The position numbers were made by a program, and so were the translations under genes. A stretch of 64,000 nt of DNA from Leptolyngbya sp. NIES-2104 (GTDB lineage Bacteria > Cyanobacteriota > Cyanobacteriia > Leptolyngbyales > Leptolyngbyaceae): positions 992,001 to 1,056,000 of the forward strand of contig NZ_BBWW01000001.1 in the NCBI RefSeq assembly GCF_001485215.1, written 5' to 3'. The first letter of the stretch is position 1. Each line of letters begins with the position of its first letter. This document shows positions 35,578 to 44,938 of this stretch, in pieces. The notes beneath the pieces were generated by a model, which made no database searches, was not told the DNA's origin, and saw only the letters and a program-made list of their open reading frames with translations.

Positions 35578-35913
35578 TCAATAAGTTTGATTCGAGTCGT
35601 TTGTAGTTGCTGAAGGTTGCACAGATTCGTCAGGATGATCTTCAATTTCGGCAGCATCATTTGATTCAGATTCAGATTGCTTTACCCAATTGATAATGGT
35701 GTTGTGACTGATTCCGGTTGCACGTTCGATCGCTCTAAATCCGATCCCATCACGATACATCTTTAAGCATATTTGTTTCGCATCTTCTGAATAACCGCGA
35801 TTGGAGCGCGATTCGACGAACTGGCGACCACAAGCTTTACAGCGGTAATTTTGCTTACCTCGGCTATGACCATTTTTATTAATATGAGTAGAACCACAAT
35901 TAGGGCATTTCAT
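35578..35913 (-). CDS. orphan InsA-like zinc-ribbon/HTH protein
   Basis: A 111-residue protein with an N-terminal zinc ribbon (Cys3, Cys6, Cys25, Cys28; KCPNCGSTHINKNG...NYRCKACGRQF) and a helix-turn-helix (GIGFRAIERATGISHNTIINWVK), as in the InsA part of IS1-type transposases. It ends in an acidic, Ser/Asn-rich tail rather than continuing into the InsB DDE domain. No InsB frame, inverted repeats or second half are present nearby. It is either a remnant or a domesticated DNA-binding protein. The next gene downstream follows by 26 nt. Confidence 0.8.
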   Translation of the reverse strand: MKCPNCGSTHINKNGHSRGKQNYRCKACGRQFVESRSNRGYSEDAKQICLKMYRDGIGFRAIERATGISHNTIINWVKQSESESNDAAEIEDHPDESVQPSATTNDSNQTY

Positions 35914-36177
35914 TACAGAGTTGTGCAGTCCGATTTCTTAGGAGCTAAATCATAAATAAAGATGGCATTTACTAACACAAATAAAACAAAATAAATTCTC
36001 AGTTAGTGTGAATAAAGAGATTAAAAAAACTCGGTCAAATCTTGATTTCTAGTGGAAAATATGAGTCAATCGTGAGTGAGTAAGAAGCGAATGAATTGAG
36101 CAGGATCGCTCTCGTAGTTGAAGAGTTTTCCCGTTTCAAGTGTTACACCAAGTACTTTCAGTGATCAGGAGAAGAGA

Positions 36178-36708
36178 ATGGCTAACACTAATGTTCTGAT
36201 GCGTCCTTTTGGTCAGATTGTGGACAATCCGATTGCTCTAGAACACAACGTTACTGAACCAGTTTGTGAAGGATTAAATGCGCTGCTGGCTAGTTTTCAA
36301 GCACTATATTTGCAGTATCAAAAGCATCATTTTGTGGTTGAAGGGGCGGAATTTTACTCTTTGCATGAATTTTTCCAGGAGAGTTACACAGCGGTGCAGG
36401 AACATGTTCATGAAATCGGTGAGCGATTAGAAGGATTAGGTGGCGTTCCGGTTGCAAGCTTTTCTAAGCTGGCTGAGTTGTGCTGTTTTGCTCCGGAACC
36501 GGATGGGGCTTACAGTTGTCGATCGATGTTGGAACATGACTTAGTAGGCGAACAAGCCGTGATCAAATTGCTGCGCCAGCAAGCATCGCAAGCAGAAAGT
36601 TTAGGCGATCGAGCGACCCGATATTTGCTCGAAAAAATTCTGCTGGCAACCGAAGATCGGGCGTTCCACATTGGTCACTTCCTCGCGCCTGATAGCCTCA
36701 AGATTTAA
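36178..36708 (+). CDS. dps: Dps-family ferritin with His-type ferroxidase centre
   Basis: A 176-residue Dps miniferritin that stores iron and removes peroxide as a cytoplasmic dodecamer. The ferroxidase ligands in E. coli numbering are His51, His63 and Glu82 ([25 protein letters not shown]), but position 78 is His instead of Asp. This matches the unusual three-His site reported for Thermosynechococcus DpsA. The ATG at 36178 follows AGGAGAAGAG, so the 20-codon upstream extension is left out. It ends in a good terminator. The leader of about 260 bp is AT-rich. Confidence 0.94.
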   Translation: MANTNVLMRPFGQIVDNPIALEHNVTEPVCEGLNALLASFQALYLQYQKHHFVVEGAEFYSLHEFFQESYTAVQEHVHEIGERLEGLGGVPVASFSKLAELCCFAPEPDGAYSCRSMLEHDLVGEQAVIKLLRQQASQAESLGDRATRYLLEKILLATEDRAFHIGHFLAPDSLKI

Positions 36709-36775
36709 GTGAATTCTAGATTTCTATGACGTGAGCTTCTCCTTAGAAAGACATCAAGTTTTTCAAAACAAATTT

Positions 36776-36808
36776 CCTCTTCTCTGAAACAAAGGGAAGA
36801 GGTTTTTT
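36776..36808 (+). terminator. intrinsic terminator after dps
   Basis: CCTCTTCTCT (36776-36785) pairs with AAGGGAAGAGG (36793-36802 core), loop about 7, followed by six T. It is well placed 68 bp after the dps stop codon. Confidence 0.85.
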
Positions 36809-36966
36809 AATGATTGAGAAGGTTACTGTTGAAACTTCTTCTCAATAGAGAAGATAGGCTAATTGAGAAAAAACGTCAAGCTTTACTTAGATAAAATGTC
36901 GCTTTAATTTGATCTTGCCTGGGAATCGCCTGCCGAGTTCGTCAAAGAATCCCGCTGAAACTTAAA

Positions 36967-37929
36967 TTAATTTGATTGGTTTCCTGATGCGAACAATTGT
37001 CTCCAGATATAAAACGGACTCAGCAATCTGCCGATAAAAAATTGCAGTTCGCAAGCAGTAATCAGATCGCTGGATTGACGATGCTTAAATTGGTGAGATG
37101 CAATTTTTTTCAGATCATTGAGAAACAGCAAAGGAAACATGAAAGGACGTTGCCAAGGTTGATAACGGAGCATTCTAAAGCGATGCTGGCTCAGTCCGAT
37201 GACTTTAAAGAACTTCAGCAAATAGGCTGCTTCTAACCGCCACTTGGGAATTTTATGCACGATCGACATTTCCGAGTTGTACCAAATCTCCCAATTTGCG
37301 GCTTTGATTTTCCACAAAGCTTCGATCTCTTCACCTTTGAGCACAAATCCACGACCCACTGGACCTTGAATGATCTGCGTCCCGATCACGTGGTCAAGCC
37401 AAACTTGTCTGCGAATCACAAGTCCCGCACCTACAGGCATTCCTCGAAGGTGAGTGTCGTACTGGAAAGATTCTTTACGCAGCATTGTTGGCATGTAGTG
37501 AGCAATGCGATCGAAGTTCTGCGGCGGTTCGACTTCGTAATCTGGGAAAATGCGGCTCCCAAATGCGCCCGCTCTAGGGTGATTTTGTGCAAATTTGTAG
37601 GCTTTCTCGATCCAATCTAGAGCAGGAAGATTGTCGTCATCGAGAAAGCCGATGAACGTTCCTTTAGCTTCTTGAATCGCACGTTTACGAGCAATCACGG
37701 CTCCTTGTTGTGGCTCTAATACGCAGCGGAGTTCAGAGCATGGGAGCCATTGCGCTTGATACTTTTGGATAATTTCTGCGGTGTTGTCGGTGCTATTGTT
37801 ATCGACGATCAGCACTTCCCAACAAATTGAAGCGGTGTGTTGCTGCGATCGCAATTGGTTGAGCAGCGATGGAAGACGGTCTGCGGCGTTGAATACTCGA
37901 ATTGCGACAGTGAAATCAATCGGCAGCAT
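36967..37929 (-). CDS. hpsE: family 2 glycosyltransferase, HpsE-like
   Basis: A 320-residue GT-A glycosyltransferase: DFTVAIRVFNAADRLPSLL, VDNNSTDNTAEI, the metal-binding FLDDDNLPALDW, and a hydrophobic C-terminus. The start pattern FTVAIRVFNAADRLP resembles HpsE, which in filamentous cyanobacteria helps make hormogonium polysaccharide needed for gliding. This fits the taxis locus nearby but is not proof. It is a single gene without other hps genes beside it. Confidence 0.8.
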   Translation of the reverse strand: MLPIDFTVAIRVFNAADRLPSLLNQLRSQQHTASICWEVLIVDNNSTDNTAEIIQKYQAQWLPCSELRCVLEPQQGAVIARKRAIQEAKGTFIGFLDDDNLPALDWIEKAYKFAQNHPRAGAFGSRIFPDYEVEPPQNFDRIAHYMPTMLRKESFQYDTHLRGMPVGAGLVIRRQVWLDHVIGTQIIQGPVGRGFVLKGEEIEALWKIKAANWEIWYNSEMSIVHKIPKWRLEAAYLLKFFKVIGLSQHRFRMLRYQPWQRPFMFPLLFLNDLKKIASHQFKHRQSSDLITACELQFFIGRLLSPFYIWRQLFASGNQSN

Positions 37930-37992
37930 AGAGGGATTTGTGCTAGAAGAAGCAGGGGAATTTCTCTCTATAAGGTGCCCAAGAAGGTGGAT

Positions 37993-38021
37993 CGGACTCG
38001 ACCGTAATTTGATCGAGTCCG
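37993..38021. terminator. hairpin after the 133-residue protein gene
   Basis: CGGACTCGA (37993-38001) and TCGAGTCCG (38013-38021) form a perfect 9-bp stem 10 bp after the stop (minus direction). There is no T run, so it may stabilise or weakly end the transcript. Confidence 0.45.
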
Positions 38022-38031
38022 GTTTAGGGGA

Positions 38032-38433
38032 CTATCCCGCGAAAATCGAGGTTTTGGCTTGCTCGTTGAGGAGAACTTGTCCTTTACCATCCATGCTGAA
38101 ATCATGTCCGGGTTGGTAGCCTCGATTGATCAGACGGCGGTAAATAGTGACAGAGGTGATTCGGCGGATTTCTCGCATCACGTAGCCAGGAATCACTTGC
38201 TCGATCGCCCAACAAAAGGCGAGTTGATCTGTCCAAATTAAGCGCTCTAAGCTGACAATCACCATCCCTGCGACTTCTCGAAGCGTGAGGCGGCTTCTCA
38301 AGTTAGCGATGACGGCTTTGCCGATTTCAGCGTTTCGGGTTGCGAAAGCACAGGTGAGGCGATTCAATTCTTGTTCGAGGTCTAAACTGCTATAGTCTTC
38401 CACGGATTGTTTCTTCTCCCAAAGGTTCAGCAA
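38032..38433 (-). CDS. conserved protein of unknown function
   Basis: A 133-residue protein that I do not recognise by name. It is mainly helical: DLEQELNRLTCAFATRNAEIGKAVIANLRSRL, then a hydrophobic VAGMVIVSLERLIWTDQLAF and VIPGYVMREIRRITSVTIYRRLINRGYQPG. No signal peptide or full membrane span is visible. Composition and codon use look native, and a hairpin follows the stop. It stands between an HpsE-like glycosyltransferase and a small membrane protein. No catalytic motif is visible. Confidence 0.65.
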   Translation of the reverse strand: MLNLWEKKQSVEDYSSLDLEQELNRLTCAFATRNAEIGKAVIANLRSRLTLREVAGMVIVSLERLIWTDQLAFCWAIEQVIPGYVMREIRRITSVTIYRRLINRGYQPGHDFSMDGKGQVLLNEQAKTSIFAG

Positions 38434-38537
38434 TGTGTCGTTACAACAAAGTTTGTCTGAGTATATCCTGGGATAGATTTACAGCAATGAAGAAATAAGC
38501 AGCGCAATAAAACTTTATAAATGTAGTGAAAATAAAA

Positions 38538-38565
38538 CCCTGATGACTTTAGTGAATCATCAGGG
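38538..38565 (-). terminator. intrinsic terminator, minus strand
   Basis: CCCTGATGA (38538-38546) and TCATCAGGG (38557-38565) form a perfect 9-bp stem; on the minus strand TTTTATTTT follows. It ends the gene at 38586-38960. Confidence 0.9.
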
Positions 38566-38585
38566 CTACAGAAAGTTTCTGAATG

Positions 38586-38960
38586 TTAACCCCAAGAATC
38601 AAGATCGAGGGCGGCTGAGCCACCTTGTTCGATTTGAGTCAGGATTTTACCTAACTGCCACCAGACAAGCCATGCTGTTCCGATCGTTAAAGGCAAAGAA
38701 ACGCCATAAGCGAATGCGGTGGGAATGCCAAAGATTTCGACTCCTGCACCGAGGAAGAAAAATGCGCCGCCTGCCATTCCCAGGAACGGCGTAAAGAGCG
38801 AGGGTCCGCGCATATTCGCGAGGCTGCGAGTCGATTTATTTTCGTTCCACTCTTTTACGGATTGTTTTAAGACTGCTTCAAATGCGAGTCCGGAGGCAAT
38901 ACTCGCCAACAGTCCAGCAATCAGCAGTAAGTAAGGAGGTTGAGGAAAAAAGTATTGCAC
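38586..38960 (-). CDS. small conserved membrane protein
   Basis: A 124-residue protein with an N-terminal hydrophobic span (about 9-29), a polar loop (KEWNENKSTRSLANMRGP) and two further hydrophobic stretches (55-78, 80-102), then an acidic C-terminus. I know of no function; it looks like a conserved cyanobacterial integral membrane protein. It stands 41 nt after the UbiB-like gene on the same strand and ends with a clear terminator, so the two may be co-transcribed. Confidence 0.7.
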   Translation of the reverse strand: MQYFFPQPPYLLLIAGLLASIASGLAFEAVLKQSVKEWNENKSTRSLANMRGPSLFTPFLGMAGGAFFFLGAGVEIFGIPTAFAYGVSLPLTIGTAWLVWWQLGKILTQIEQGGSAALDLDSWG

Positions 38961-39001
38961 GATGGATGATTTGGATTAAGGGATGCCTTTGTCCCCATAT
39001 C

Positions 39002-40774
39002 CTACCGTTCAAGCTTGATCCCCGTCAAAGAAGAAACCGTGGGGATCAAAGCAGCAGCAGGAGAAAGTTCTGCAAATGCACCCAGTGCAGCCGTGACGAG
39101 TCGGGCAGGTTTGATGTCGTCTTTAACCAGTTGCCAGAGGCGTTGAACTTCTTCGGTGTGTAGGCGATCGTCTTCGGTGAGCGCAATCAACAACTGGCGA
39201 CGGAGAAACTGACCTTCATCGGAAAGTAGGTACTGTAAGCCGAGTTGAGCGGTCGGAAGAATATCGAAATTGGAATCCGATCGAGCGATCGTAATCATGT
39301 TCTCTAAGCGATGCCACTGGAATTTGCCATCTTTGAACAGAACATCGATCAAACGACGACGCAGGCGCGGCGATTCACCAGTGAGTAAGCGACGAGCAAC
39401 GTAGGGATAAGCGATTTCGACGATCTTGAAGTTTGGATCGAGGGTGAGGGCTAAACCTTCTTGAGTGACGAGCGATCGGATAATCAGCGCGAATTTTGCC
39501 GGGACGCGGAACGGGTATTCGTACATTAACTCGCTAAAGCGATCAGTAATCGTTTTGAAGTTGAAGTTAACGACGCTTTCGCCCATGATGTCACCGAGAA
39601 CGGCTTCGAGTGCGGGAACGATCGGGTAAATGTCAGTACCGGGTGCAAGAAATCCGAGTTTCACGAAGTCGTGAGCGAGGTCGATGTAATCTTTGTTGAT
39701 TAAGTGAACGACCGCATCCACGAGCGTTTCTTTGGCTTCTTCTTCGAGTTGATCCATCATGCCGAAATCGATGTAAGCCATTTGCCCACCGGACGGAGTG
39801 GGAACAGCGAAGAGGTTTCCAGGATGCGGATCGGCGTGGAAGAAACCGAATTCGAGAAGCTGACGTAAGCCAGAAGTGACTCCGATTCGGATGATAGCGT
39901 TTGGATCACTGCCAGCAGCACGAATCCCTTCGACATCGGTTAATTTATAGCCGTTAATCCATTCGAGAACAAGGACGTGCTGTGAAGTTTGCTGCCAATG
40001 GATTCGCGGCACTTTCACAGAAGAATCGTTGCGGAAGTTGGCGGCGAATTTTTCGGCGTTGCGTCCTTCGTTCAGATAGTCGATTTCTTCAAATAACTTA
40101 GTTCCGAATTCGTCCACGATGAGTGTTAAATCGTGTCCCAGATTTAGAGGAAGCCAAGGAGCTAACCAACCCGCTGCCCAACGCATCAGGTAGAGATCGA
40201 GCGTTAGAGTCGGGAGAAGATTCGGGCGTTGGACTTTGACTGCGACTTCTTCGCCGTTCTTGAGGGTGGCGCGGTAGACCTGACCGAGAGAAGCAGCGGC
40301 GATCGGGTTTGGGGTAATTTTGGCAAAAATTTCATCGACTTCGGCATCGAGTTCAGTTTCGATGATGCGAAAGGCGATGTCATTTGGAAAGGGAGGTAGC
40401 TGATCTTGCAGTTTGGTGAGTTCGTCGAGAAAATCGCGGCGAATCAAATCGGGACGGGTTGAGAGGGCTTGACCGACTTTGATAAACGTGGGACCGAGCG
40501 TGGTCAAGATTTGGCGGAGTTGGGTGGCGCGTTTGAATTTGTTGCGGTCTGCGACTCTCTGCCAATCGTCCCATTTCAGACCCAGAATGAATCCGACAAA
40601 CAGAAAAGTGATTCGGAGCGATCGCCAAATGACTCGCCAAGGACGGACGCGGTAGTGATTGGCGATCGCAGTCGAGTCGTAACGTTTCAATTGGAAAAGG
40701 GAAGTTCGAGCCACGGTACTATCTGCCTCTTTCTCGATCAAGGAATCGCAATCACCCAAGAGCGATGCCTGCAT
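39002..40774 (-). CDS. ABC1/UbiB/AarF atypical protein kinase
   Basis: A 590-residue member of the ABC1 (UbiB) family. It has the KxGQ motif (FIKVGQALSTRPDLI), an Ala-rich nucleotide loop (AAASLGQVYRATL), the Lys VAVKVQRP, catalytic FHADPHPGNLF and metal-binding YIDFGMM. Cyanobacteria carry several paralogues, related to plastid ABC1K proteins of plastoglobules, which affect prenylquinone metabolism and high-light stress. The C-terminal hydrophobic stretch may bind the thylakoid membrane. No transcription partner is obvious except the small membrane protein downstream. Confidence 0.92.
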   Translation of the reverse strand: MQASLLGDCDSLIEKEADSTVARTSLFQLKRYDSTAIANHYRVRPWRVIWRSLRITFLFVGFILGLKWDDWQRVADRNKFKRATQLRQILTTLGPTFIKVGQALSTRPDLIRRDFLDELTKLQDQLPPFPNDIAFRIIETELDAEVDEIFAKITPNPIAAASLGQVYRATLKNGEEVAVKVQRPNLLPTLTLDLYLMRWAAGWLAPWLPLNLGHDLTLIVDEFGTKLFEEIDYLNEGRNAEKFAANFRNDSSVKVPRIHWQQTSQHVLVLEWINGYKLTDVEGIRAAGSDPNAIIRIGVTSGLRQLLEFGFFHADPHPGNLFAVPTPSGGQMAYIDFGMMDQLEEEAKETLVDAVVHLINKDYIDLAHDFVKLGFLAPGTDIYPIVPALEAVLGDIMGESVVNFNFKTITDRFSELMYEYPFRVPAKFALIIRSLVTQEGLALTLDPNFKIVEIAYPYVARRLLTGESPRLRRRLIDVLFKDGKFQWHRLENMITIARSDSNFDILPTAQLGLQYLLSDEGQFLRRQLLIALTEDDRLHTEEVQRLWQLVKDDIKPARLVTAALGAFAELSPAAALIPTVSSLTGIKLER

Positions 40775-40935
40775 CGAGTTTGGGACTGTCTCACTGCCCT
40801 GTGATGATTACTATTCTTTATGTTTCATCTCATTCTAGTATATAAAACTACAAGTTTTTGGACGGAAATCCGTCGATGTTATTTGCCGAAAACAAGAACG
40901 TATAAGCATTTCGGCGATCGAGCATCGAGTTTAAT

Positions 40936-42045
40936 CTAACCCAGACAATCTTTCAAACTGTAAATCACTTGGTCTTGTTGTTCGGGGGAAAGTTCGGGAA
41001 ACATCGGTAGGGATAGGACTTGATTCGCGGCTCGATCGCTTTCTGGGAGTTGTCCCGATTGATACCCTAGCGATTTGTAGACAGGCTGCAAATGCAAGGG
41101 GATCGGATAGTAAACGGCAGTATTCACGCCTTTTGCTTGTAGATCAGTTTTGAGTTTGTCTCGATCGCGTTCGACTCGAATCGTGTATTGGTTCCAAACG
41201 CTGCGACCGCCTTCGATGAACTTGGGGGCAGTAATTCCGGGAATCGGAGCCAAAAGGGAATGATAGCGATCGGCGATTTCGGTGCGCTGTTGATTCCAAG
41301 AATCGAGATAGCGCAGTTTGATCTGGAGAATGACCGCTTGAACCGCATCGAGTCGGCTATTTACGCCCAATTCTTCATGATAGTAGCCGCTGTAACGTCC
41401 GTGATCTCTAAGCATTTTCAGCTTCGCGGCAATTTTTGGATCGTTGGTTGTAATTGCGCCACCATCACCGCAAGCCCCAAGATTCTTAGTCGGGTAAAAG
41501 CTAAAACAGCCGATTTGTCCGATGCTGCCGACTCGTTTTCCTGACCATTCTGCTCCGGTGGATTGGGCGCAGTCTTCGATCACGTAGAGATTGTGGGCAT
41601 TCGCGATCGACATTAAGCGCGTCATGTCCACGGGCTGACCGAATAAGTGAACCGGAACGATCGCTTTCGTTCGTTCAGTAATAGCAGACTCAAGTTGATC
41701 GAGATCGAGGTTAAAGGTTTTCGGGTTGATATCGATAAAGACCGGAGTAGCACCGACCGCGCTAATCGTTTCTGCGGTGGCGATGAAGGTGAAAGGTGTG
41801 GTGATTACTTCGTCGCCTGCACCGATATTAAGGGCGCGGAAAGCGAGGAAAAGGGCATCAGTCCCCGAATTGCAGGCGATCGCAATTTCAGAACCGATGT
41901 ATTGAGCGAATGCAGTTTCAAAATTCTCGATCGCGGCTCCGCCAATGTATCGACCGGATGCTAAGACTTCTAAGACAGCTTGATTAATTTCGGAGCCAAT
42001 GAGTTTGAATTGCTCGGACAGATCGAACGGGGGAATTGTATTCAC
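40936..42045 (-). CDS. DegT/DnrJ/EryC1/StrS aminotransferase
   Basis: A 369-residue PLP-dependent sugar aminotransferase of fold type I. PLP-binding features are NSGTDALFLAFRAL, VIEDCAQSTGAEW and the catalytic Lys in FSFYPTKNLGACGDGGA. It makes amino sugars for surface polysaccharide from keto-sugar nucleotides. It is divergent from the FetB-like permease (113 bp). No other sugar-nucleotide genes are adjacent, though glycosyltransferase genes lie elsewhere in the window. The exact sugar cannot be told. Confidence 0.92.
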   Translation of the reverse strand: MNTIPPFDLSEQFKLIGSEINQAVLEVLASGRYIGGAAIENFETAFAQYIGSEIAIACNSGTDALFLAFRALNIGAGDEVITTPFTFIATAETISAVGATPVFIDINPKTFNLDLDQLESAITERTKAIVPVHLFGQPVDMTRLMSIANAHNLYVIEDCAQSTGAEWSGKRVGSIGQIGCFSFYPTKNLGACGDGGAITTNDPKIAAKLKMLRDHGRYSGYYHEELGVNSRLDAVQAVILQIKLRYLDSWNQQRTEIADRYHSLLAPIPGITAPKFIEGGRSVWNQYTIRVERDRDKLKTDLQAKGVNTAVYYPIPLHLQPVYKSLGYQSGQLPESDRAANQVLSLPMFPELSPEQQDQVIYSLKDCLG

Positions 42046-42158
42046 TCGGTTACACCACGCACCTGTAAAGATTGGTCTTATCCTTTAGACCGGGAAGGTT
42101 TGAGTTTGGTTTCTCAAATCTTGAATCTAAAGATATCAGGCAAGGGGAAAATCAATCA

Positions 42159-42923
42159 ATGGATTTAGCGATTCAAGCGGTTTGGGCGATCGGGCTAGTT
42201 CTAGCAGCGTTCGCGGTTGCGTCGTGGCAACAATTGGGACTTGAAGGAAGTTTGATTTTGGCAGCGGGGCGGGCGATCGTTCAGCTATCTGTTGTGGGAT
42301 ATGTTCTAGCAGTCGTGTTTGCGCCGCCTCAAAGTCCGTTTCTGATTTTGTTTGTGCTGGCAGTGTTGCTGATCATTAGCGCGATCGTGACTCGAAATCG
42401 AATTAGCCAGAAGTTGCCGATTTTGCCTTGGATTGTGGGATCGTTTTTGATTACGACAATGATCACGATCGCCTATGTTCAAATCATCGTCGTACAACCG
42501 CAAACCTGGTATGAGCCGAGATTTTTGATTCCGTTGGGCGCGATCGTACTTTCTCAAGCGATCAATGCGGCAACGATTTCGGGAGAGCGGCTCTTTAGTG
42601 CGCTCAATTCTAATGTGTTGGAAATTGAAACGCATTTGAGTTTGGGAGCGAGTCCAAAACAAGCGATCGCACAATATCGCAAAGATGCCGTTCGAGCGGG
42701 AGTTTTGCCTGTGATTAATGCAATGTCGATCGTTGGATTGGCAACGCTACCGGAATTACTCAGCGGTCAACTTTTGGGGGGAGCCGAGCCGATTCGTGCG
42801 ATCGCATTTCAGATCGTTGTCTTATTTATGGTGGCGTTTTCAACGATTTTGGTCACGCTCTTGATCACACAGGGAATTGGGCGGCAGTTTTTCAATTCCG
42901 AGGCGCAACTGATTCGATGGTGA
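42159..42923 (+). CDS. FetB-type permease (UPF0014)
   Basis: A 254-residue protein with about seven spans, of the UPF0014/FetB family: FAVASWQQLGLEGSLILAAGRAIVQLSVVGY at the N-terminus, then VLSQAINAATISGERL, LSLGASPKQAIAQYRKDAVRAGVLPVINAMSIVGLATLPELLSGQLLGGAEP. FetAB is an ATP-driven iron exporter in E. coli. No FetA ATPase gene is adjacent, so its partner must be elsewhere. The ATG at 42159 is chosen because the upstream 29 codons are polar and atypical. Confidence 0.88.
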   Translation: MDLAIQAVWAIGLVLAAFAVASWQQLGLEGSLILAAGRAIVQLSVVGYVLAVVFAPPQSPFLILFVLAVLLIISAIVTRNRISQKLPILPWIVGSFLITTMITIAYVQIIVVQPQTWYEPRFLIPLGAIVLSQAINAATISGERLFSALNSNVLEIETHLSLGASPKQAIAQYRKDAVRAGVLPVINAMSIVGLATLPELLSGQLLGGAEPIRAIAFQIVVLFMVAFSTILVTLLITQGIGRQFFNSEAQLIRW

Positions 42924-42979
42924 ATTGAGCCAAACAGCGATACACTGAGGGCAATCTGTTACCCGATCGAGCGTTCGCA

Positions 42980-43732
42980 TTGAATCCTCATCTTTATCGA
43001 TCGATTCCTGCTTTCTTTAAGGGCATCGCTCTTTTTACACCAGGGGGCGATCTGGTTTACTGTATTGATCCGGACAAGAAAGGGCGATGGCATTTGAATC
43101 TGTGTACGGCTCTACAAGATGTACTAGAACTGTCTGAACCGCCCCATTTTTTAGTGCCTTGTTACACGGCAACGCTCGATCGATGGTTTGATGCGCGATC
43201 TCAACAGGTGCGAGTGTTCGCGGAAGCTTATCCGCCTGTCTATCGATATCGATCGCTGTTGAATACGGTCTTTGAATCGGGCGATCTCGCTTGGCAGGTT
43301 GCTCCTTCTCAAGAAATTTGTGATCCGATCATTCTCGAAACTTACCGTCATCAGTTTCCGCAGCTTTGGGAAAATCATGATTTAGTCATGCGCTACGAAC
43401 CGACTCCGATCGCGCAACCTGCCGCACCTGCTTCTCCTTATCCACAGGGCTATGTGCTGAGATTGTTTGTGTCGGGTTACAGTGCTGCAACGACCAGAAT
43501 TCTCCAGAACTTACACGCACTGTTAGAACAATCACTAGATAGTCCTTACACGCTGAAAGTGATTGATATTTTCAAACATCCAGAGCAAGCCGAATCCGAT
43601 CAAATCTCTGCAACGCCTACACTAATAAAAGTGTACCCGCGTCCGGTGCGTCGAATTGTTGGAAATTTAGACGATGCCGATCGCGTTTTACGCTTGTTGG
43701 GCGCGTTAGATGAAGGATTGCGAGATGATTGA
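42980..43732 (+). CDS. KaiB-domain protein with an N-terminal extension
   Basis: A 250-residue protein that starts with TTG at 42980. Residues about 158-250 are a KaiB-like thioredoxin-fold domain: [49 protein letters not shown], very like the core of clock protein KaiB. Residues 1-140 are a separate domain ([31 protein letters not shown]). It is not KaiB itself but a longer relative found in cyanobacteria. Its stop overlaps the start of cofH by 8 nt, so the two are co-translated. A link between a clock-type domain and deazaflavin synthesis is only a suggestion. Confidence 0.88.
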   Translation: MNPHLYRSIPAFFKGIALFTPGGDLVYCIDPDKKGRWHLNLCTALQDVLELSEPPHFLVPCYTATLDRWFDARSQQVRVFAEAYPPVYRYRSLLNTVFESGDLAWQVAPSQEICDPIILETYRHQFPQLWENHDLVMRYEPTPIAQPAAPASPYPQGYVLRLFVSGYSAATTRILQNLHALLEQSLDSPYTLKVIDIFKHPEQAESDQISATPTLIKVYPRPVRRIVGNLDDADRVLRLLGALDEGLRDD

Positions 43733-44861
43733 TGCCATTTTAGACAAAGCACGATCGAGAATTGATTTATCTCCTGAAGAAGGGGTTTTACTGCTGAAAT
43801 CGAACGAGGTTGAGAAAATTCGGGAAGTCAGCGATCGACTCCGGCAAGAACAAGCTGGAGAGACTGTGACTTATGTGGTGAATCGCAATATTAACTATAC
43901 GAATATCTGTGAGCAACACTGTAGTTTCTGTGCGTTTCGTCGGGATGATGGAGACGATGGCGCTTACTGGTTGGACTGGGCGCAGATTTTGGAGAAAGCG
44001 ATCGATGCCGTAAAACGAGGTGCGACTGAAATCTGTATGCAAGGTGGATTGAATCCCACTGCAAAAATCGATGGCAGTTCACTCAAGTACTATCAGCAAT
44101 TAGTGCATACGATTAAGTCCGAATTTCCTCAGCTACACCTTCATGCCTTTTCACCGCAAGAAGTTCAATTTATTGCACGAGAAGATCATTTAACCTTTGC
44201 CCAAGTGGTCGTCGGGCTGCGAGATGCGGGAGTTGATTCGATGCCAGGAACGGCGGCAGAAGTGTTAGATGATCAGGTTCGCAAAGTTCTCTGTCCTGAA
44301 AAGATCGATAGCGACACTTGGATCGAAATTGTTCGGACAGTTCACGAACAAGGCGTTCCCACAACTAGCACAATGCTATCCGGACATATTGAAACACCGG
44401 AACAACAGATTTGGCATTTAGAAAAACTACGATCGCTGCAACAATCCGCCAAACAATCCGGATACACAGGAATCACAGAATTTATTTTGCTGCCGTTTGT
44501 CGGTCAAGAAGCCCCGAAACCTTTACGTCGCAGAGTTGGAAGAGATCAACCTGATTTAGCGAATTCATTGTTACTTACAGCGGTTGCTCGAATTTACTTA
44601 GGAAACTGGATTCCGAATCATCAGCCGAGTTGGGTCAAACTAGGACTCTCTGGAGCCGTGGAAGCTTTGCGATGGGGCTGTAATGATATTGGCGGCACAT
44701 TGATGGAAGAACATATCACCACAATGGCGGGCGCGATCGGGGGAACTTGTATGGAAGTTGAAACCTTGCAGAATGCGATCGCGTCACTCGATCGACCTTA
44801 TCAACAGCGAGATACGTTGTATCGACCCCTCGCTGTCTCTTACGAATGTTTGAGTTTTTGA
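43725..44861 (+). CDS. cofH: deazaflavin (F0) synthase subunit CofH
   Basis: A radical SAM enzyme of 378 residues. The 4Fe-4S motif is Cys62-x3-Cys66-x2-Cys69 ([12 protein letters not shown]). CofH joins tyrosine to 5-amino-6-ribitylaminouracil; CofG then finishes the deazaflavin ring, the F420 and photolyase antenna chromophore. Family signs are [43 protein letters not shown] and [10 protein letters not shown]. No cofG lies nearby. The ATG at 43725 overlaps the KaiB-like gene; an in-frame ATG at 43710 is also possible. Confidence 0.93.
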   Translation: MIDAILDKARSRIDLSPEEGVLLLKSNEVEKIREVSDRLRQEQAGETVTYVVNRNINYTNICEQHCSFCAFRRDDGDDGAYWLDWAQILEKAIDAVKRGATEICMQGGLNPTAKIDGSSLKYYQQLVHTIKSEFPQLHLHAFSPQEVQFIAREDHLTFAQVVVGLRDAGVDSMPGTAAEVLDDQVRKVLCPEKIDSDTWIEIVRTVHEQGVPTTSTMLSGHIETPEQQIWHLEKLRSLQQSAKQSGYTGITEFILLPFVGQEAPKPLRRRVGRDQPDLANSLLLTAVARIYLGNWIPNHQPSWVKLGLSGAVEALRWGCNDIGGTLMEEHITTMAGAIGGTCMEVETLQNAIASLDRPYQQRDTLYRPLAVSYECLSF

Positions 44862-44938
44862 ACATTCAAAAAGTCGTCACAGATTCCTAAGTCTTTGCTA
44901 AAGTGACAACGGCAATACACCTCGACTTGTCGCATCTT

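Noticed and set aside
44855-44872. Palindrome TTTTTGAACATTCAAAAA at the cofH stop
   Set aside because: The loop would have 2 nt and the arms are A/T-rich; it is unlikely to form a useful terminator.
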